A stretch of DNA of 64,000 nt from Saccharibacillus deserti (GTDB taxonomy: Bacteria; Bacillota; Bacilli; Paenibacillales; Paenibacillaceae). The notes under the pieces are model-generated. The model was given only the letters and a program-made list of their open reading frames with translations, was not told where the DNA came from and did no database searches. The translations under genes were made by a program, and so were the position numbers. This document shows, in pieces, positions 1 through 9,719 of this stretch. Within the stretch, counting starts at the first letter, position 1. Every line of letters begins with the position of its first letter. Where the stretch lies: assembly GCF_013618475.1 (NCBI RefSeq), contig NZ_JABJVN010000011.1, positions 61,897 to 125,896 of the forward strand, given 5' to 3'.

Positions 1-1
1 G

Positions 2-430
2 ACTTTTGACGATGACGAGTTCATCGTCGAGGCGATCCGCGGCGGCGCCAGCGGTTATCTGCTCAAGAATATCGCACCCGACCGGATCATCCAGGGAATC
101 AAGACCGTGCACGAAGGCAGTATGCTGATCCATCCCGATATCGCGGCCAAGCTTGCGGGACTGCTGCTTCCTTCCGCTCCGCCGGTCCAGGCGCTCGCTG
201 CGGAAGGCTCCGAAGACACGGAAGCTTCCACACGTTTGGCGGCCTACGGCCTGACCCCTTCGGAACGGCAGGTGGTTGGCCTGATCGCCGAAGGGCTGTC
301 CAATCGCGAAATCGCGGGCCGGCTTTATCTGAGCGAAGGCACGGTCAAGAATTACATCACCGAAATCCTGTCCAAGCTGTCGCTGCGGGACCGGACCCAG
401 ATCGCGATCTGGTATCTGCGGGGAAGTTAA
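2..430 (+). CDS. Response regulator, NarL/FixJ family (5' end outside window)
   Basis: The C-terminal 142 residues of a two-component response regulator are present; the frame is open from base 2, so the gene starts before the window. The first part matches the end of a receiver domain (GASGYLLKN, the conserved Lys region of alpha4-beta5). The last 60 residues are a LuxR-type helix-turn-helix ([20 protein letters not shown] followed by [12 protein letters not shown]). By family it is phosphorylated by a partner histidine kinase and binds DNA as a dimer; the kinase is not visible and the target genes are unknown. Its stop overlaps the stop of the convergent chemoreceptor gene within a TTAA shared by both strands. 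Confidence 0.9.
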   Translation, partial: TFDDDEFIVEAIRGGASGYLLKNIAPDRIIQGIKTVHEGSMLIHPDIAAKLAGLLLPSAPPVQALAAEGSEDTEASTRLAAYGLTPSERQVVGLIAEGLSNREIAGRLYLSEGTVKNYITEILSKLSLRDRTQIAIWYLRGS

Positions 431-2262
431 GCTACCGTATGGAGCGGCTTCGGGTCGGAACTCTTCTCCGTCTCCGTCAGGCCGCCCTCCCCTGCGGCTT
501 CTTCGGGACTGTCCGGTTCGGCGGACTGCGGCGCAGCGCATTCCTCCCCGGACGATGCTTCCAGCGTGAAACGGGACAGGGTCGTCTGCAGCTCCTCGGC
601 CAGTCCGGAGAGGAATTTTGCGGATCCCTGCACTTCTTCCATGGTGGACAGCTGCTCTTCTCCGGCGGCACTGACCTCCTCGATCCCGGCCGCCCCTTGG
701 CGGGCAATCGCGTTGACTTCGCGCATAGCCTCGGCAATCCGCGAAGTCTGCTGCGAGAGAACGCGAATCAGCCCGCTCGTCTCGCTTGTCTCCTGCCGCA
801 CTTCGGAGACCGTACTGCGGATTCGTCCGAACACTTCCGAGATCTCCCGGCCGCTCTCCACACCGAGCTTGGCCCGATCCGCCCCTTCGTTCAGCGAGAT
901 GACCGCAGCTTCCGACTCTTCGCGAATCGCGGCAATAATCTCCCCGATCGTCCGCGTGGAAGCCGCCGCACTCTCGGCCAGCTTGCGGATTTCCTGGGCG
1001 ACGACCGCAAATCCCCGGCCCGCTTCCCCGGCTCTTGCCGCTTCGATCGAAGCGTTAAGCGACAGCAGATTGGTCTGCCTCGCCACCTGATCGATCAATA
1101 CGGCGGCCGTGCCGATCTCCTCCGAACGGCGGCGCAGGGCGGTTACCACGTCCAGCGCGTGACTGACGCTGCGGTCGATCTCGTTCATCCGGCCGATCGT
1201 TTTCTCAAGTTCCCGGCTGCCGAGCTCCGCCGCGGCATTAGCGGAGTCTACCGAGACCGCCACTTCTTCGCCGCTTCGATCCAACTGCCGCATGCCCTTT
1301 TCCATCTCGTCGACGAATCCGCCGACATCGGCAATGGTGTTGACCTGCTGCTCGAATCCGGCCGACAGCTCCGAAGACGAAGTGGCAATATGCGCGGCGG
1401 CTTCGGTCGTCTGCTCCGCCCCCGCGGCAAGCTGCTGCGAAGAAGCCGACAAGGTTACGGCGCTTTCGTCGACCCGGCGGACCATATCGCGCAGCCCTTC
1501 GATCATCCGGTTAAACGACAAGGTCACCTGCCCGATCTCGTCGCGGAACAAATAGGTGCCCTGCACGCTCAAGTCGCCGGCTTCCGCCCGCTGCATCAGC
1601 TTCTGCATCCGGTTCAGCGGCAGGGACACCAGGCGGGAGATCAACAAACCGCCGGCCGCGATCAGCAGAACGCCGACTCCGATACAGATCACAATAAGAA
1701 CGGTCGAACTTTGCGCCAGCTCGGTCGAAGCGTCATTGCCGCTCTGCGCTTCTCTCAGCAGCTGCGAGTTGAGTTTGTTCATCGTCTGGTTGACCTGTTC
1801 GCGGATCGGCTGCAGCTCTTCTTGGAACAGGCGGTAAGCTTCTTCGCTCTGGTTGCGCGTCGCCAAGTCCACGATCCGGGAGCGGACATTAAAATAGTTC
1901 GGTGTCAGCCGATTGTATTCGGCATACAGCGCCTGGGCGGCCGGGCTCAACTGGATTTTCTCCAATTCGGCGTAGGCCATCGCATTGCGGGCCGTTCGGT
2001 CGCTGATGCTCATCGACAAATTCTGGTCTGCCGTATAGTCTTCGCTTAGCATCATCTCCATCACGTAGGCTTCGATCGCGCTGTTGTTCGAACCGACCTG
2101 CCCGATCGCATTGAGGGACCTCAGGTTGTTCTGATACATAGTCTCCGACGTCTGCGCCATCTTTTCCATGGTGGCAAACCCCGTGTATCCCACCGCCAGA
2201 AGCATGACCCCCGATAGCACGACCAGCAGCAGAATCTTTGTTTTCACTTTCAGGTTTCTCAT
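427..2262 (-). CDS. Methyl-accepting chemotaxis protein
   Basis: A 611-residue transmembrane chemoreceptor. An N-terminal membrane helix (about residues 8-28) is followed by an extracytoplasmic region of the four-helix-bundle MCP type, a second membrane helix (about 188-208), a HAMP linker and a long signalling coiled coil. The conserved hairpin tip is clear ([19 protein letters not shown]). Such proteins signal to CheA/CheW and tune flagellar rotation; the ligand cannot be told from the sequence. The gene stands alone, convergent with the response regulator. A GCTGATAA motif at 2323-2330 on the minus strand resembles a sigma-D -10 element, but no good -35 accompanies it. Confidence 0.95.
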   Translation of the reverse strand: MRNLKVKTKILLLVVLSGVMLLAVGYTGFATMEKMAQTSETMYQNNLRSLNAIGQVGSNNSAIEAYVMEMMLSEDYTADQNLSMSISDRTARNAMAYAELEKIQLSPAAQALYAEYNRLTPNYFNVRSRIVDLATRNQSEEAYRLFQEELQPIREQVNQTMNKLNSQLLREAQSGNDASTELAQSSTVLIVICIGVGVLLIAAGGLLISRLVSLPLNRMQKLMQRAEAGDLSVQGTYLFRDEIGQVTLSFNRMIEGLRDMVRRVDESAVTLSASSQQLAAGAEQTTEAAAHIATSSSELSAGFEQQVNTIADVGGFVDEMEKGMRQLDRSGEEVAVSVDSANAAAELGSRELEKTIGRMNEIDRSVSHALDVVTALRRRSEEIGTAAVLIDQVARQTNLLSLNASIEAARAGEAGRGFAVVAQEIRKLAESAAASTRTIGEIIAAIREESEAAVISLNEGADRAKLGVESGREISEVFGRIRSTVSEVRQETSETSGLIRVLSQQTSRIAEAMREVNAIARQGAAGIEEVSAAGEEQLSTMEEVQGSAKFLSGLAEELQTTLSRFTLEASSGEECAAPQSAEPDSPEEAAGEGGLTETEKSSDPKPLHTVA

Positions 2263-2472
2263 ATTGCCCCACCGCCTTTTCGTCTAGTCTAAAAGTCTCT
2301 AACTCGCTTATTTCCCTCCATTTTATCAGCTTCCCGTAAAATCTGTGCACGAGTTTTATGAATAAAGTTCCGAATTATCGTCGTTTTTTCGCGTAAGCGA
2401 ATACATATCAGGACAGCATCGAGACTTAAGAACCACTTGACTTCAAGCGGCAGATTCGGATTAAAAAGGCGC

Positions 2473-2510
2473 AAAAAAAGACGGAATTTTCACTGGGAAA
2501 ATTCCGTCTT
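2473..2510 (-). terminator. Intrinsic terminator of the minJ-like gene
   Basis: Perfect 14-base arms (2478-2491 and 2497-2510) with a five-base loop, followed on the minus strand by a run of T. The left arm reaches the last codon of the minJ-like gene, so the coding end lies inside the terminator stem. Confidence 0.85.
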
Positions 2511-3959
2511 GTCCGGCTGCTTGGGCAGAGGCTGCTGTTCGTTGGAAGAAACCTGTTCCGAAACCTCCCGCTGCGCCGGGTCGGCGGCTGCTCCGCTTCG
2601 CGGCGGACCGTCTGCCGGCAGCGGTTCGACCGGTTTCTCTTCACTGCCTCGGGGAGCGGGAAGGGCCGCGGCCGGAAGCTGAAGACTTTCCGAAGGCCCC
2701 CGGCCCTGCTCGGCCTGCACGCTCCACAAGCCCGGCAGCGAAAGCGGCCGGAACGGCTGCTCCGAAGCCGAAGCCGCATCCGGAGCAAAAACAAAGCCGA
2801 GCTGATGGTGATCGCCCGCATAGATAGGCCGCTGCAGGAACTTGCTGTCTCCCCTGCGGTTCTGAACCTCAAGCTTGCAAAAAGCCGAATTGATCCGCAG
2901 CGCTTCGTGCATCTGCTGCGTAGTGCCTACAGGAAGACCGTTGACTTTTAGCAGCGTCTCGCCGGGCAAAATGCCCATGTCTTCGGCCGGACTGCCGGGC
3001 TGAACGGCCAGGATCTTGAGCCCGCGCCCCGAGTGCGCGTACATCGCCGGCTGTCCGTCTTCTTCGCGGACACCGTCGCGGATCAGCGCTTCGCGCAGCA
3101 CGATGCCGGCGACGGCGGCAATCACCGTCATCGGCGGCCAGAATACGGCCCCGAGCGCCAGCACCAGCAGCGCCGCGCCGAACATAAGGCCGCGCCGCGC
3201 CGCGCGGGCGGCTTTGCGCTCCGGCAGCAGCGTCCAGGTCGCTTCCGCCATGCCCAGCATGACGGGAAGGGCGAGCAGCGTATAGCTCGCCGCCTCCGGC
3301 AGGCCCAGCCACGTATTCAGCGGCGGCTGCCAAGGCAGCGGACCGATCGGACCGCCTTCGGCCGGCACAAGCAGCAGCGTCGGCGCCAGCCAGAGCATAC
3401 GCAGCACGTAAGCCCCGACCGGTCGGCCGCGCTTGCCCGGAATGTACGTCGGCAGGGCGAAGTCTTTGCCCTGCCAGGCGATCAATCCGCTTTCCGCCAG
3501 ATGCAGCAGAGCGGCCAGAAGCAGCAGAGCGGCGATGTTCAAGCCGCTCAGGGCAGCGAATATGCTGCCTGCGGCGCCCTCATCCGGCAGTCCGGGAATC
3601 AGACGCAGGACGAACTGCAGGGCGCCCAATACGCCTACCGCATAAGCGAAGTTGGCGAACCGGATCCGGAACACCAGCAGTACAAGGGCAGTGACCCAGA
3701 GCAGGGTCGCGCCCTGCACCGTCAAAGTGAATCCGAGCCCGGCCATGATAAGCGATACGGCCGCACCGGCCCCTATTCCGCCAAGCAGCGCACGCGCCGC
3801 ATATCCGCCGTATCCATGCAGGCGGATATGGAAAAGCTTTCGCTCCAAAATGCCTTGACGGCGATAATATAACAGCAGAATCAACAATCCTGCCCAATAG
3901 AAAGGCTGAATCACAAGTTCCAGCAGTGCCGACAGGATGATTTCCAGGTATTCGTTCAT
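2490..3959 (-). CDS. minJ: MinJ-like polytopic membrane protein with PDZ domain
   Basis: A 489-residue protein with about eight hydrophobic segments in its first 290 residues, then a PDZ domain (GRGLKILAVQPGSPAEDMGI, then GETLLKVNGLPV), then a roughly 100-residue Pro/Ser/Gln-rich tail that looks disordered. In Bacillus subtilis, MinJ (YvjD) has the same plan and lies next to ctpB, where it links DivIVA to MinD in division-site selection. The same plan and the same neighbour support the call here. The tail makes it longer than the about 400 residues of B. subtilis MinJ. An AAGGAG site precedes the ATG at 3959. It could also be a generic PDZ membrane protein without a division role. Confidence 0.7.
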   Translation of the reverse strand: MNEYLEIILSALLELVIQPFYWAGLLILLLYYRRQGILERKLFHIRLHGYGGYAARALLGGIGAGAAVSLIMAGLGFTLTVQGATLLWVTALVLLVFRIRFANFAYAVGVLGALQFVLRLIPGLPDEGAAGSIFAALSGLNIAALLLLAALLHLAESGLIAWQGKDFALPTYIPGKRGRPVGAYVLRMLWLAPTLLLVPAEGGPIGPLPWQPPLNTWLGLPEAASYTLLALPVMLGMAEATWTLLPERKAARAARRGLMFGAALLVLALGAVFWPPMTVIAAVAGIVLREALIRDGVREEDGQPAMYAHSGRGLKILAVQPGSPAEDMGILPGETLLKVNGLPVGTTQQMHEALRINSAFCKLEVQNRRGDSKFLQRPIYAGDHHQLGFVFAPDAASASEQPFRPLSLPGLWSVQAEQGRGPSESLQLPAAALPAPRGSEEKPVEPLPADGPPRSGAAADPAQREVSEQVSSNEQQPLPKQPDKTEFSQ

Positions 3960-3984
3960 CGGTTTCTCCTTTTCGTCCCGCTTC

Positions 3985-4013
3985 TAAAAAAGGGAAGGCT
4001 TACGCCTTCCCTT
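3985..4013 (-). terminator. Terminator after the ctpB-like gene
   Basis: Ten-base perfect arms (3990-3999 and 4004-4013) with a TTAC loop, flanked by A-rich and T-rich runs, lie between the ctpB-like stop and the minJ-like start. The minJ-like gene therefore needs read-through or its own promoter. Confidence 0.8.
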
Positions 4014-4030
4014 TGTTCAAACCGCTATGT

Positions 4031-5482
4031 TTAGGAGTTCGACGCCGGAGCAAGCGTTTCCTGCTTCAATTCTTCGATCGCTTTGTTCAACTGGGTGTCG
4101 TGGGTCGGATCGGTAATCTGCTTAAGCGTAGCGGCTTCGAGAGCGGCTGCCGTTTTGGCTTCGATCATGCCGCTGACCGTCAGCTTTTGCGCTTTCTGGA
4201 AAGCTTGAACCTGCTTTTTGGTCTCGGCATCGAAATAACCGTCTTTGCGTTTGGTCTCGTAACCGAGTCCGCTCAGCATGATCTGCGCGCTTTTGACATT
4301 TTCGTTGTTCATGTTGTATTTGAGCGTTTTCTCTTTGTCGATCGGCGCCACCTTGAAATAATCCGGCTGGCTGACTTTCTCGTCCGGTTTGATTCCTTTT
4401 TCGTGAATCCATTCGGCGTCCGGCGTCAGCCATTTGGCGATGGTAAGTTTGAGCAGCGTTCCTTTGCCCAGGCTGTCCGGAATGCTCGTCTGCACGGTGC
4501 CTTTGCCGAAAGAGTTTTCTCCGAGCAGCTTCGCTCCCGCGGATTCTTTCAATGCGCCCGCCATGATTTCCGAAGCGCTTGCGCTGCCGCCGTTAATCAG
4601 CACGGTAACCGGATAATCCTTGCCCTTGGCCCGACCTTCGGAACGGAAAGCCTGACGTGCGCCGCCGCGTGTTTCTTCCTGTACGATGATGCTGCCTTTC
4701 GGCACGAACTGTTCGGCCATGTCGACCACGACATTAAGCAGGCCGCCGGGATTGTTGCGCAGGTCGATGACCAGGCCTTCCATGCCCTGCTTCTCCAGCT
4801 TGGTCAGTTCCTGTTTGAAGCGCTCGCCCGTATTGGCCGAGAACTGCGTCACTTCGATCACGCCGATTTTGCTTTTTTCCATATGCGCATTGACGGTTTC
4901 AAGTTCGATATCGTCCCGCTTGATCTCGAATTTGATCGGATCCGGCGTACCCGGACGCTGAACCATAACGGTTACCTTGCTGCCTTTCGGACCGCGAATC
5001 TTCGACACGGCCGTCTGCAGATCTAGGCCCGCCAACGACTTGCCGTCGACCGACAGCAGGACGTCTTTGGCTTGAATGCCCGCCTTCTCGGCCGGAGACC
5101 CCTTGATCGGCGATACGACCGTCACTTTCTCGTTCTTGAGTTCGACTTCGGCGCCGATTCCCGTGAACGAACCTTCGATCGATTCGTTGAATTCGCTTGC
5201 CTGTTCGGCCGCCATGTACGCGGAATAAGGATCTTCCAGCGCACCGACGATGCCGTTGATGGCTCCCGTCACCAGCTTCTCGTGGTCCACATCCTTATAA
5301 TAATTGTCTTCGATCAGCTTGACCGCCGCGTTGAGTTTGTTTATTTCGGTCGTATTGAGCCCCGTGCTTGCGCTTGCTCCGCTGCTCGCGAAGATCGGAT
5401 AGTTCGTCAAGGCAAGCACCGCTCCCCCTCCGATGATCATTGCGACAATGACCAACAGAATCGCTGTCCGTTTTTTTATCAT
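4031..5482 (-). CDS. ctpB: C-terminal processing protease, S41 family (CtpB-like)
   Basis: A 483-residue secreted or membrane-anchored serine protease. Residues 7-25 form a signal anchor. A PDZ domain spans about 105-180 and includes a GSPAEKAGI motif. The S41 core holds the Ser-Lys dyad, Ser302 in GGSASASEI and Lys327 in SFGKGTVQT. A peptidoglycan-binding helical domain spans about 390-460. In B. subtilis CtpB cleaves SpoIVFA during sporulation; other CtpA/B proteins trim envelope proteins. The peptidoglycan-binding tail fits action at the cell wall. A consensus AGGAGG site precedes the ATG. It lies between the M23 gene and the minJ-like gene. Confidence 0.93.
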   Translation of the reverse strand: MIKKRTAILLVIVAMIIGGGAVLALTNYPIFASSGASASTGLNTTEINKLNAAVKLIEDNYYKDVDHEKLVTGAINGIVGALEDPYSAYMAAEQASEFNESIEGSFTGIGAEVELKNEKVTVVSPIKGSPAEKAGIQAKDVLLSVDGKSLAGLDLQTAVSKIRGPKGSKVTVMVQRPGTPDPIKFEIKRDDIELETVNAHMEKSKIGVIEVTQFSANTGERFKQELTKLEKQGMEGLVIDLRNNPGGLLNVVVDMAEQFVPKGSIIVQEETRGGARQAFRSEGRAKGKDYPVTVLINGGSASASEIMAGALKESAGAKLLGENSFGKGTVQTSIPDSLGKGTLLKLTIAKWLTPDAEWIHEKGIKPDEKVSQPDYFKVAPIDKEKTLKYNMNNENVKSAQIMLSGLGYETKRKDGYFDAETKKQVQAFQKAQKLTVSGMIEAKTAAALEAATLKQITDPTHDTQLNKAIEELKQETLAPASNS

Positions 5483-5557
5483 GGTGCAAGCCTCCTTGGC
5501 AGAATCCTGGAATTGTCGTGTTTTCTATTGTGTACGATGCCCGGAAAAAGCGCAAGA

Positions 5558-5582
5558 CCCGCCCGGACATACGCCGGGCGGG
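5558..5582 (-). terminator. GC-rich hairpin after the M23 gene
   Basis: Nine-base perfect arms (5558-5566, 5574-5582) lie 18 bases past the M23 stop. The minus-strand sequence beyond them is only moderately T-rich, so this is a probable but imperfect terminator. Confidence 0.55.
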
Positions 5583-5600
5583 AACTTGAAGTGCTGGGGC

Positions 5601-7010
5601 TTACCAGCCCAGATAAGGTACCGGATCGACCGGTTCGCCGTTCTGCCGCACCTCGAAGTGCAGATGGGGTCCCGTCGAGTTGCCGGTCGAACCGACTTCG
5701 GCGATCTTCTGTCCGCGCTGGACCGTTTGTCCCGAAGATACCATGACGCCGCCGTCGCGAATATGGCCGTACAGCGTCCAGATTCCGTTGCCATGGTCGA
5801 TAACGACCGTATTGCCGTAACCGTTCCACCACTGGGCGACCGTAACGACGCCGCCTTCGGCCGCATGAATATCGGTTCCCTGCGGAGCCGCCATATCCAC
5901 GCCGGTATGCTTCTTCACTTTGCCGGTGATCGGGTGTACGCGCGTTCCGAAGCCCGAAGACATCCGGAAGCTGTCGACCGGAGTCAGCATCGCGCCGCCG
6001 GAAGAAGCCGACCCCGAGGAAGTCGGAGGGGTTTCCGGTGCCGGTGTCGCAGTCGGAGCCGGGTCACCCGTTTTGTACGAATAGTCGCTTGCGGAAGGCG
6101 CTTGAGCCGCTTGAACTTCGGCCGCCGCACGCGCCGCTTCGGCTTCCGCCTGACGCTGTTCTTCGGCTTTCTCCGCCGCCGCAGCCGCACGCGCTTTCTC
6201 CTGGGCCACGCGGAGCGCTTCTTCCGCCGCGGCTCTGCGCCGGGCTTCTTCGATCTCGCGCTTCTCGCGTTCCAGATCGGAGCGCTTGGTGGCGAACTCG
6301 ACCAGCATGGAATCCTGCTCCTGGCTGATCTCTCCCGCTTCTTCGATATCCAGTTCGAACTTGGCAATCAGCTTGCGCTTTTCTTCTTCCTTGGCATCAA
6401 GCTCTTTCTTGTGCGACTCGACTTCGGCCAGAAGAGTCTTCTGGCGGGCATGCTGGCTTTCCAGTTCCGACTGCTTCTCGATCACGATCTCCTGGTCGCG
6501 CTTGTGATCTTCCAGAATCGTATTGTCCTGCCCGATGATCCGCTTGATCGAATCGGCCCGGCTCAGGAAGTCGCCGAAGTCGGCCGAAGCCATCAGCACG
6601 TCCAGGTAGGAAACGGCACCGTCGGTATACATCATCCGAACCCGGGTATCCAGCAGTCCTTCGCGCTCAATGATACGCTGCTTGGCGGCTTCGAGTTCTT
6701 TCTCGGTCTGCTGCAGCTGCATTTCGGTCTCCGACAGCTCCATGCTGACCTGGGTCAGCTTGCTGCCGACCGCTTCGATATTCGCGAGAACCTGCTCCAG
6801 ATACTCGTTGGTTTTGTTTTTATAATGCTCGGCTTCCTGCTTGTCCGATTCGGCCGCCTTTTTTTGCGCCTGTGCTTCTTTTTCTTTTTGCTGCAGTTCC
6901 TGAAGCTGACGGTCGATCTTGTCCGTCGAAGGCGCGGCATGCAGACTTGCGGGTTGAACGATTACTGCGGCCAACAACACGCCGGCCAATAACGAAGCTG
7001 TTTTTTTCAA
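5601..7010 (-). CDS. EnvC-like coiled-coil M23 (LytM) protein
   Basis: A 469-residue secreted protein. A signal peptide occupies about residues 1-26. Two long coiled-coil stretches rich in Glu, Lys and Gln fill about 30-260, an Ala-rich linker and a Pro/Thr stretch follow, and an M23 domain ends the protein. The zinc-ligand motifs HTGVDMAAPQ and HLHFEVR are intact, so it may be an active peptidoglycan endopeptidase rather than only an activator. The plan matches FtsEX partners such as PcsB, CwlO and EnvC, and ftsX lies 45 bases upstream, which suggests FtsEX drives it. The likely start is TTG at 7010, preceded by an AAGGATG-type site; no in-frame ATG fits. Confidence 0.9.
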   Translation of the reverse strand: MKKTASLLAGVLLAAVIVQPASLHAAPSTDKIDRQLQELQQKEKEAQAQKKAAESDKQEAEHYKNKTNEYLEQVLANIEAVGSKLTQVSMELSETEMQLQQTEKELEAAKQRIIEREGLLDTRVRMMYTDGAVSYLDVLMASADFGDFLSRADSIKRIIGQDNTILEDHKRDQEIVIEKQSELESQHARQKTLLAEVESHKKELDAKEEEKRKLIAKFELDIEEAGEISQEQDSMLVEFATKRSDLEREKREIEEARRRAAAEEALRVAQEKARAAAAAEKAEEQRQAEAEAARAAAEVQAAQAPSASDYSYKTGDPAPTATPAPETPPTSSGSASSGGAMLTPVDSFRMSSGFGTRVHPITGKVKKHTGVDMAAPQGTDIHAAEGGVVTVAQWWNGYGNTVVIDHGNGIWTLYGHIRDGGVMVSSGQTVQRGQKIAEVGSTGNSTGPHLHFEVRQNGEPVDPVPYLGW

Positions 7011-7055
7011 AGCGGGTTCCCATCCTTTTTTCCGAATTGTTGGGGCAGCTTACCG

Positions 7056-7964
7056 TCAGACCTTCAAAAATTTACGGATCGAAATGGTACTGCCCCAGGC
7101 TCCGATCAGGAATCCCAGCCCAAGGATCAGAATACTGAACCAGAGCCAGATCTCGTGAAGGGGAATCATCGTAAACAGGGCGGCTTTCCAGCTGGATGCG
7201 GCCAGCTCGACCCTGGAATAGGCGTACAGCAGAATCGCCAGCGTCAGCGCCGAACCCGTCATGCCGACCAGCACGCCTTCAATGAAGAACGGCCAGCGGA
7301 TAAAGCGGTTGGTCGCGCCCACCAGCTTCATGATCGCGATTTCTCTCCGGCGGGCGATAATCGTGACTTTGATCGTATTCGCGATCAGGAACATCGCCAT
7401 AACGCCGAGTCCGATGACGAGCACCAGTCCGACGATGCGGATGGTCTGCGTCCACTGGAACAGCTTCTCCGCCGTTCCTTTGCCGTAATCGACTTCGTAA
7501 ATCGGCGCTTCCGGGCGTCCGTCGTTCAGCGCCAGAATCTTGTCCGCCACGAACGGCACCGTCGTGGCTTCGATCACCTGAACCTTGTACATGTCGGGAA
7601 GCGGGTTCGTTCCCGTCTCTTCGTATCCTTTGACCATGGCATCGCCGAGTGTTTCGCGCATCTCCTCGAGCCCTTCTTCTTTGGAGACGAAGGTGAGTTC
7701 CTGCACTTCCGGCATGTCCCGAATCTCCTGCTCGACCCGGTCGCGGTCGGCCTGCTGAATGTCTAGATTCAGATATACGCTGATCTCGACCTGCCTGTCG
7801 ACCTCGTCGGCCGCCCGGTCCAGGTTCAGGACGAGCAGCAGCGCGACGCCGAGCAGCGAAAGCGAGACGACGATGGACAGCATCGAAGCAACCGACATCC
7901 AGCCGTTGCGGAATACGTTTTTCGTGCCCTCGCGAAAGTGCCGCAGAAGGGTATTAAAATTCAT
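7056..7964 (-). CDS. ftsX: Cell division ABC transporter permease FtsX
   Basis: A 302-residue membrane protein with the FtsX layout: a cytoplasmic N-terminus, a first membrane helix (about 24-46), an extracellular domain of roughly 120 residues, then three C-terminal helices. With FtsE it forms a complex that couples ATP hydrolysis in the cytoplasm to activation of cell-wall hydrolases outside. The start overlaps the end of ftsE by 11 bases, so the two are translationally coupled, and the M23 protein encoded next is the probable partner. Confidence 0.95.
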   Translation of the reverse strand: MNFNTLLRHFREGTKNVFRNGWMSVASMLSIVVSLSLLGVALLLVLNLDRAADEVDRQVEISVYLNLDIQQADRDRVEQEIRDMPEVQELTFVSKEEGLEEMRETLGDAMVKGYEETGTNPLPDMYKVQVIEATTVPFVADKILALNDGRPEAPIYEVDYGKGTAEKLFQWTQTIRIVGLVLVIGLGVMAMFLIANTIKVTIIARRREIAIMKLVGATNRFIRWPFFIEGVLVGMTGSALTLAILLYAYSRVELAASSWKAALFTMIPLHEIWLWFSILILGLGFLIGAWGSTISIRKFLKV

Positions 7965-8640
7965 AACCGTATTCTCCCCTCAGCTGGTCGCGGACGACAT
8001 GTCCGTTCTCGATTGCCAGCACCCTTTTGCGCATCGTATTGACGATTTCCTTGTTATGGGTCGCCATGACGATCGTGGTGCCGCGGAAATTGATCTCGTC
8101 GAGCAGCTGCATGATGCCCCAGGACGTCTCGGGATCCAGATTGCCGGTCGGTTCGTCCGCGACGATCACCGACGGGTTGTTCACGATCGCACGGGCAATC
8201 GCGACCCGCTGCTGCTCGCCGCCCGACAGATGGGCCGGTTCGCGGTTGGCTTTGTTCTTCAGCCCGACCAGGTCGAGCACTTCCATGACTCTTTTCTTCA
8301 TGATCTTTCTCGGCGCTTCGATGACTTCCATCGCGAACGCCACATTCTCGTAGGCGGTCAACTTCGGCAGCAGCCGATAATCCTGGAAAATAACCCCGAT
8401 ATTCCGGCGCAGCAGCGGAATATTGCGCTGCTTGAGCTTGCCCAGGTTAAATCCGTTTACGGAAATCTGCCCTTTTGTCGGAACTTCTTCCCTATAGATC
8501 AGCTTCATGAACGTCGATTTGCCGGCGCCCGAAGGACCGACGACGTAGACGAATTCGCTGCGGTCGATCTGGAGCGAAACCCCTTGAAGCGCATGGGTTC
8601 CGTTCGGATAGGTCTTCCACACATCCTGCATGTCGATCAC
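7954..8640 (-). CDS. ftsE: Cell division ATP-binding protein FtsE
   Basis: A 228-residue ABC ATPase with Walker A (GPSGAGKST), signature ([14 protein letters not shown]) and Walker B ([14 protein letters not shown]). It powers FtsX. The N-terminus ([20 protein letters not shown]) fits the family if translation begins at GTG 8640; an ATG three codons later (8631) is the alternative. It is the first gene of the ftsEX-M23 group and follows a long intergenic stretch. Confidence 0.95.
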   Translation of the reverse strand: MIDMQDVWKTYPNGTHALQGVSLQIDRSEFVYVVGPSGAGKSTFMKLIYREEVPTKGQISVNGFNLGKLKQRNIPLLRRNIGVIFQDYRLLPKLTAYENVAFAMEVIEAPRKIMKKRVMEVLDLVGLKNKANREPAHLSGGEQQRVAIARAIVNNPSVIVADEPTGNLDPETSWGIMQLLDEINFRGTTIVMATHNKEIVNTMRKRVLAIENGHVVRDQLRGEYGYEF

Positions 8641-9089
8641 GGTATCACTTCCCGAATTTGGATTTGAAGCTCAAGGCGCAATCGCGTCCCCCGCGCGCCT
8701 CTCGTTCCTTGGTACCGCCTGTCCGGCACATTTCATCTATCTTCCAGCCCGACCGTCGATCGTCAATCGGTCGTACAGCCTATGCTTCTGCTTATGTATC
8801 CCATTGTAACAAATTTGTACGTGCATGAGTAGAGAGCCGGACTTCCCATCATGCATAAAGCCGGGGGGAGGTTTTTCTTATTTTCTTACCCTTGAAAAAA
8901 AGCCCCGGGCACGCTAGCAAGCGGCTCCGAAGCTTACGGGGGGCTTCCCCGGCCTAATCCGTATGTAACCGGCACGTTCTCCCGGTGCAATCCGCAGCTG
9001 TGACAGAACGGGCCGCCCAAATCGCGCAAACCCAGTATAACCCAAACCTTCGCGGCGCGTCTACTTTATCGGCCACAGTCCACGCCGGA
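8641..9089. other. 449-base intergenic stretch with terminator and structured segment
   Basis: This lies between the end of pilO and the start of ftsE. A minus-strand terminator-like segment spans 8894-8946: 7-base arms AAGCCCC/GGGGCTT, a smaller inner hairpin, and a run of T on the minus strand. It would end the pilus operon. The part from 8935 to 9015 is also rich in short inverted repeats (TACGG/CCGTA, GTTCT/AGAAC, ACCGG/CCGGT). A TATACT lies at 9034-9039 on the minus strand without a good -35. No coding frame with a ribosome site was seen. The part nearest ftsE must hold its promoter, but none could be fixed. Confidence 0.5.
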
Positions 9090-9719
9090 TTACGGCGCGG
9101 GTACGACGGCCTCGCCGGGCGCGGTATCCGGGGCCGAAGCGCCGGCCGGCGGCAGATAGCCCGCGGTAAAAGTCACCGTGGCTTCAAGCAGCACGCCGTT
9201 GAATACGTAAGGCTTATCGATCGTAAACTGTTCGACCGAAGTCAGGCGCGGCAGCTTCTGGAGCGCCGCCATCCAATCCTTGATGCCGGCGTAGCCGCCT
9301 TTGACATGGGCGGTCACATACACCGAACGGGTCCCGCTTGAAGCGGACGCGTCCGCATTCTGCGCGGCGGGATCGGCGGCCGTGCTTTCATTCGAGAACG
9401 CCGCATCCGCCAGCACGACCCCGGACGCCATGCCGATCTTGTACAGATCTTTGACAATCTGTTCCTGGTCGGGTCCCGCCGGCAGCTTTTGCGCAATCTC
9501 TTCGTCGCTCAACCGGTTTGCGCTCTCGGCTTTCCGCTCATCGATCTTGCGCTGATAAATCCCGTTCTCCTGCTCCAGACGGGCAATCTCGCTTTCGTTG
9601 GCCGTCAGCTGCTCCGTCTGCGGACGAAGCAGCAGCATATAGGGCACCAGCAGAAGCAGGAACAGCATGGCGATGCCCAGCACGAGCGCCTGACGGTTGT
9701 TATGGATTCGTTCCATCAT
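9090..9719 (-). CDS. pilO: Type IV pilus assembly protein PilO-like
   Basis: A 209-residue bitopic membrane protein: a short cytoplasmic end, one membrane helix (about residues 10-30 from the chosen start), a coiled coil (about 35-65), and a small alpha/beta domain with a Pro/Ala-rich tail. This is the PilO plan; in other systems PilO pairs with PilN to form the alignment complex between PilM and the pilus. ATG at 9719 is chosen because AGGAGG stands eight bases upstream and because the longer frame lacks such a site. It overlaps the end of pilMN by 20 bases and is the last gene of the operon. Confidence 0.8.
   Translation of the reverse strand: MMERIHNNRQALVLGIAMLFLLLLVPYMLLLRPQTEQLTANESEIARLEQENGIYQRKIDERKAESANRLSDEEIAQKLPAGPDQEQIVKDLYKIGMASGVVLADAAFSNESTAADPAAQNADASASSGTRSVYVTAHVKGGYAGIKDWMAALQKLPRLTSVEQFTIDKPYVFNGVLLEATVTFTAGYLPPAGASAPDTAPGEAVVPAP

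Noticed and set aside
439..2049. Long plus-strand frame opposite the chemoreceptor gene
   Set aside because: Shadow of the chemoreceptor: no ribosome site, Arg/Gly/Pro-rich low-complexity protein, and the minus strand encodes a clear family member.
2289..2474. 61-codon minus-strand frame upstream of the chemoreceptor
   Set aside because: Lacks a ribosome site and family resemblance, and it overlaps the likely promoter region of the chemoreceptor gene and the terminator of the minJ-like gene.
8935..9010. Plus-strand match to parts of a cobalamin riboswitch (GGTGCAA and CCGCAGCTGTGA)
   Set aside because: The pieces between the two motifs and the GGGAA part are missing, and no plus-strand gene lies downstream for over 8 kb.
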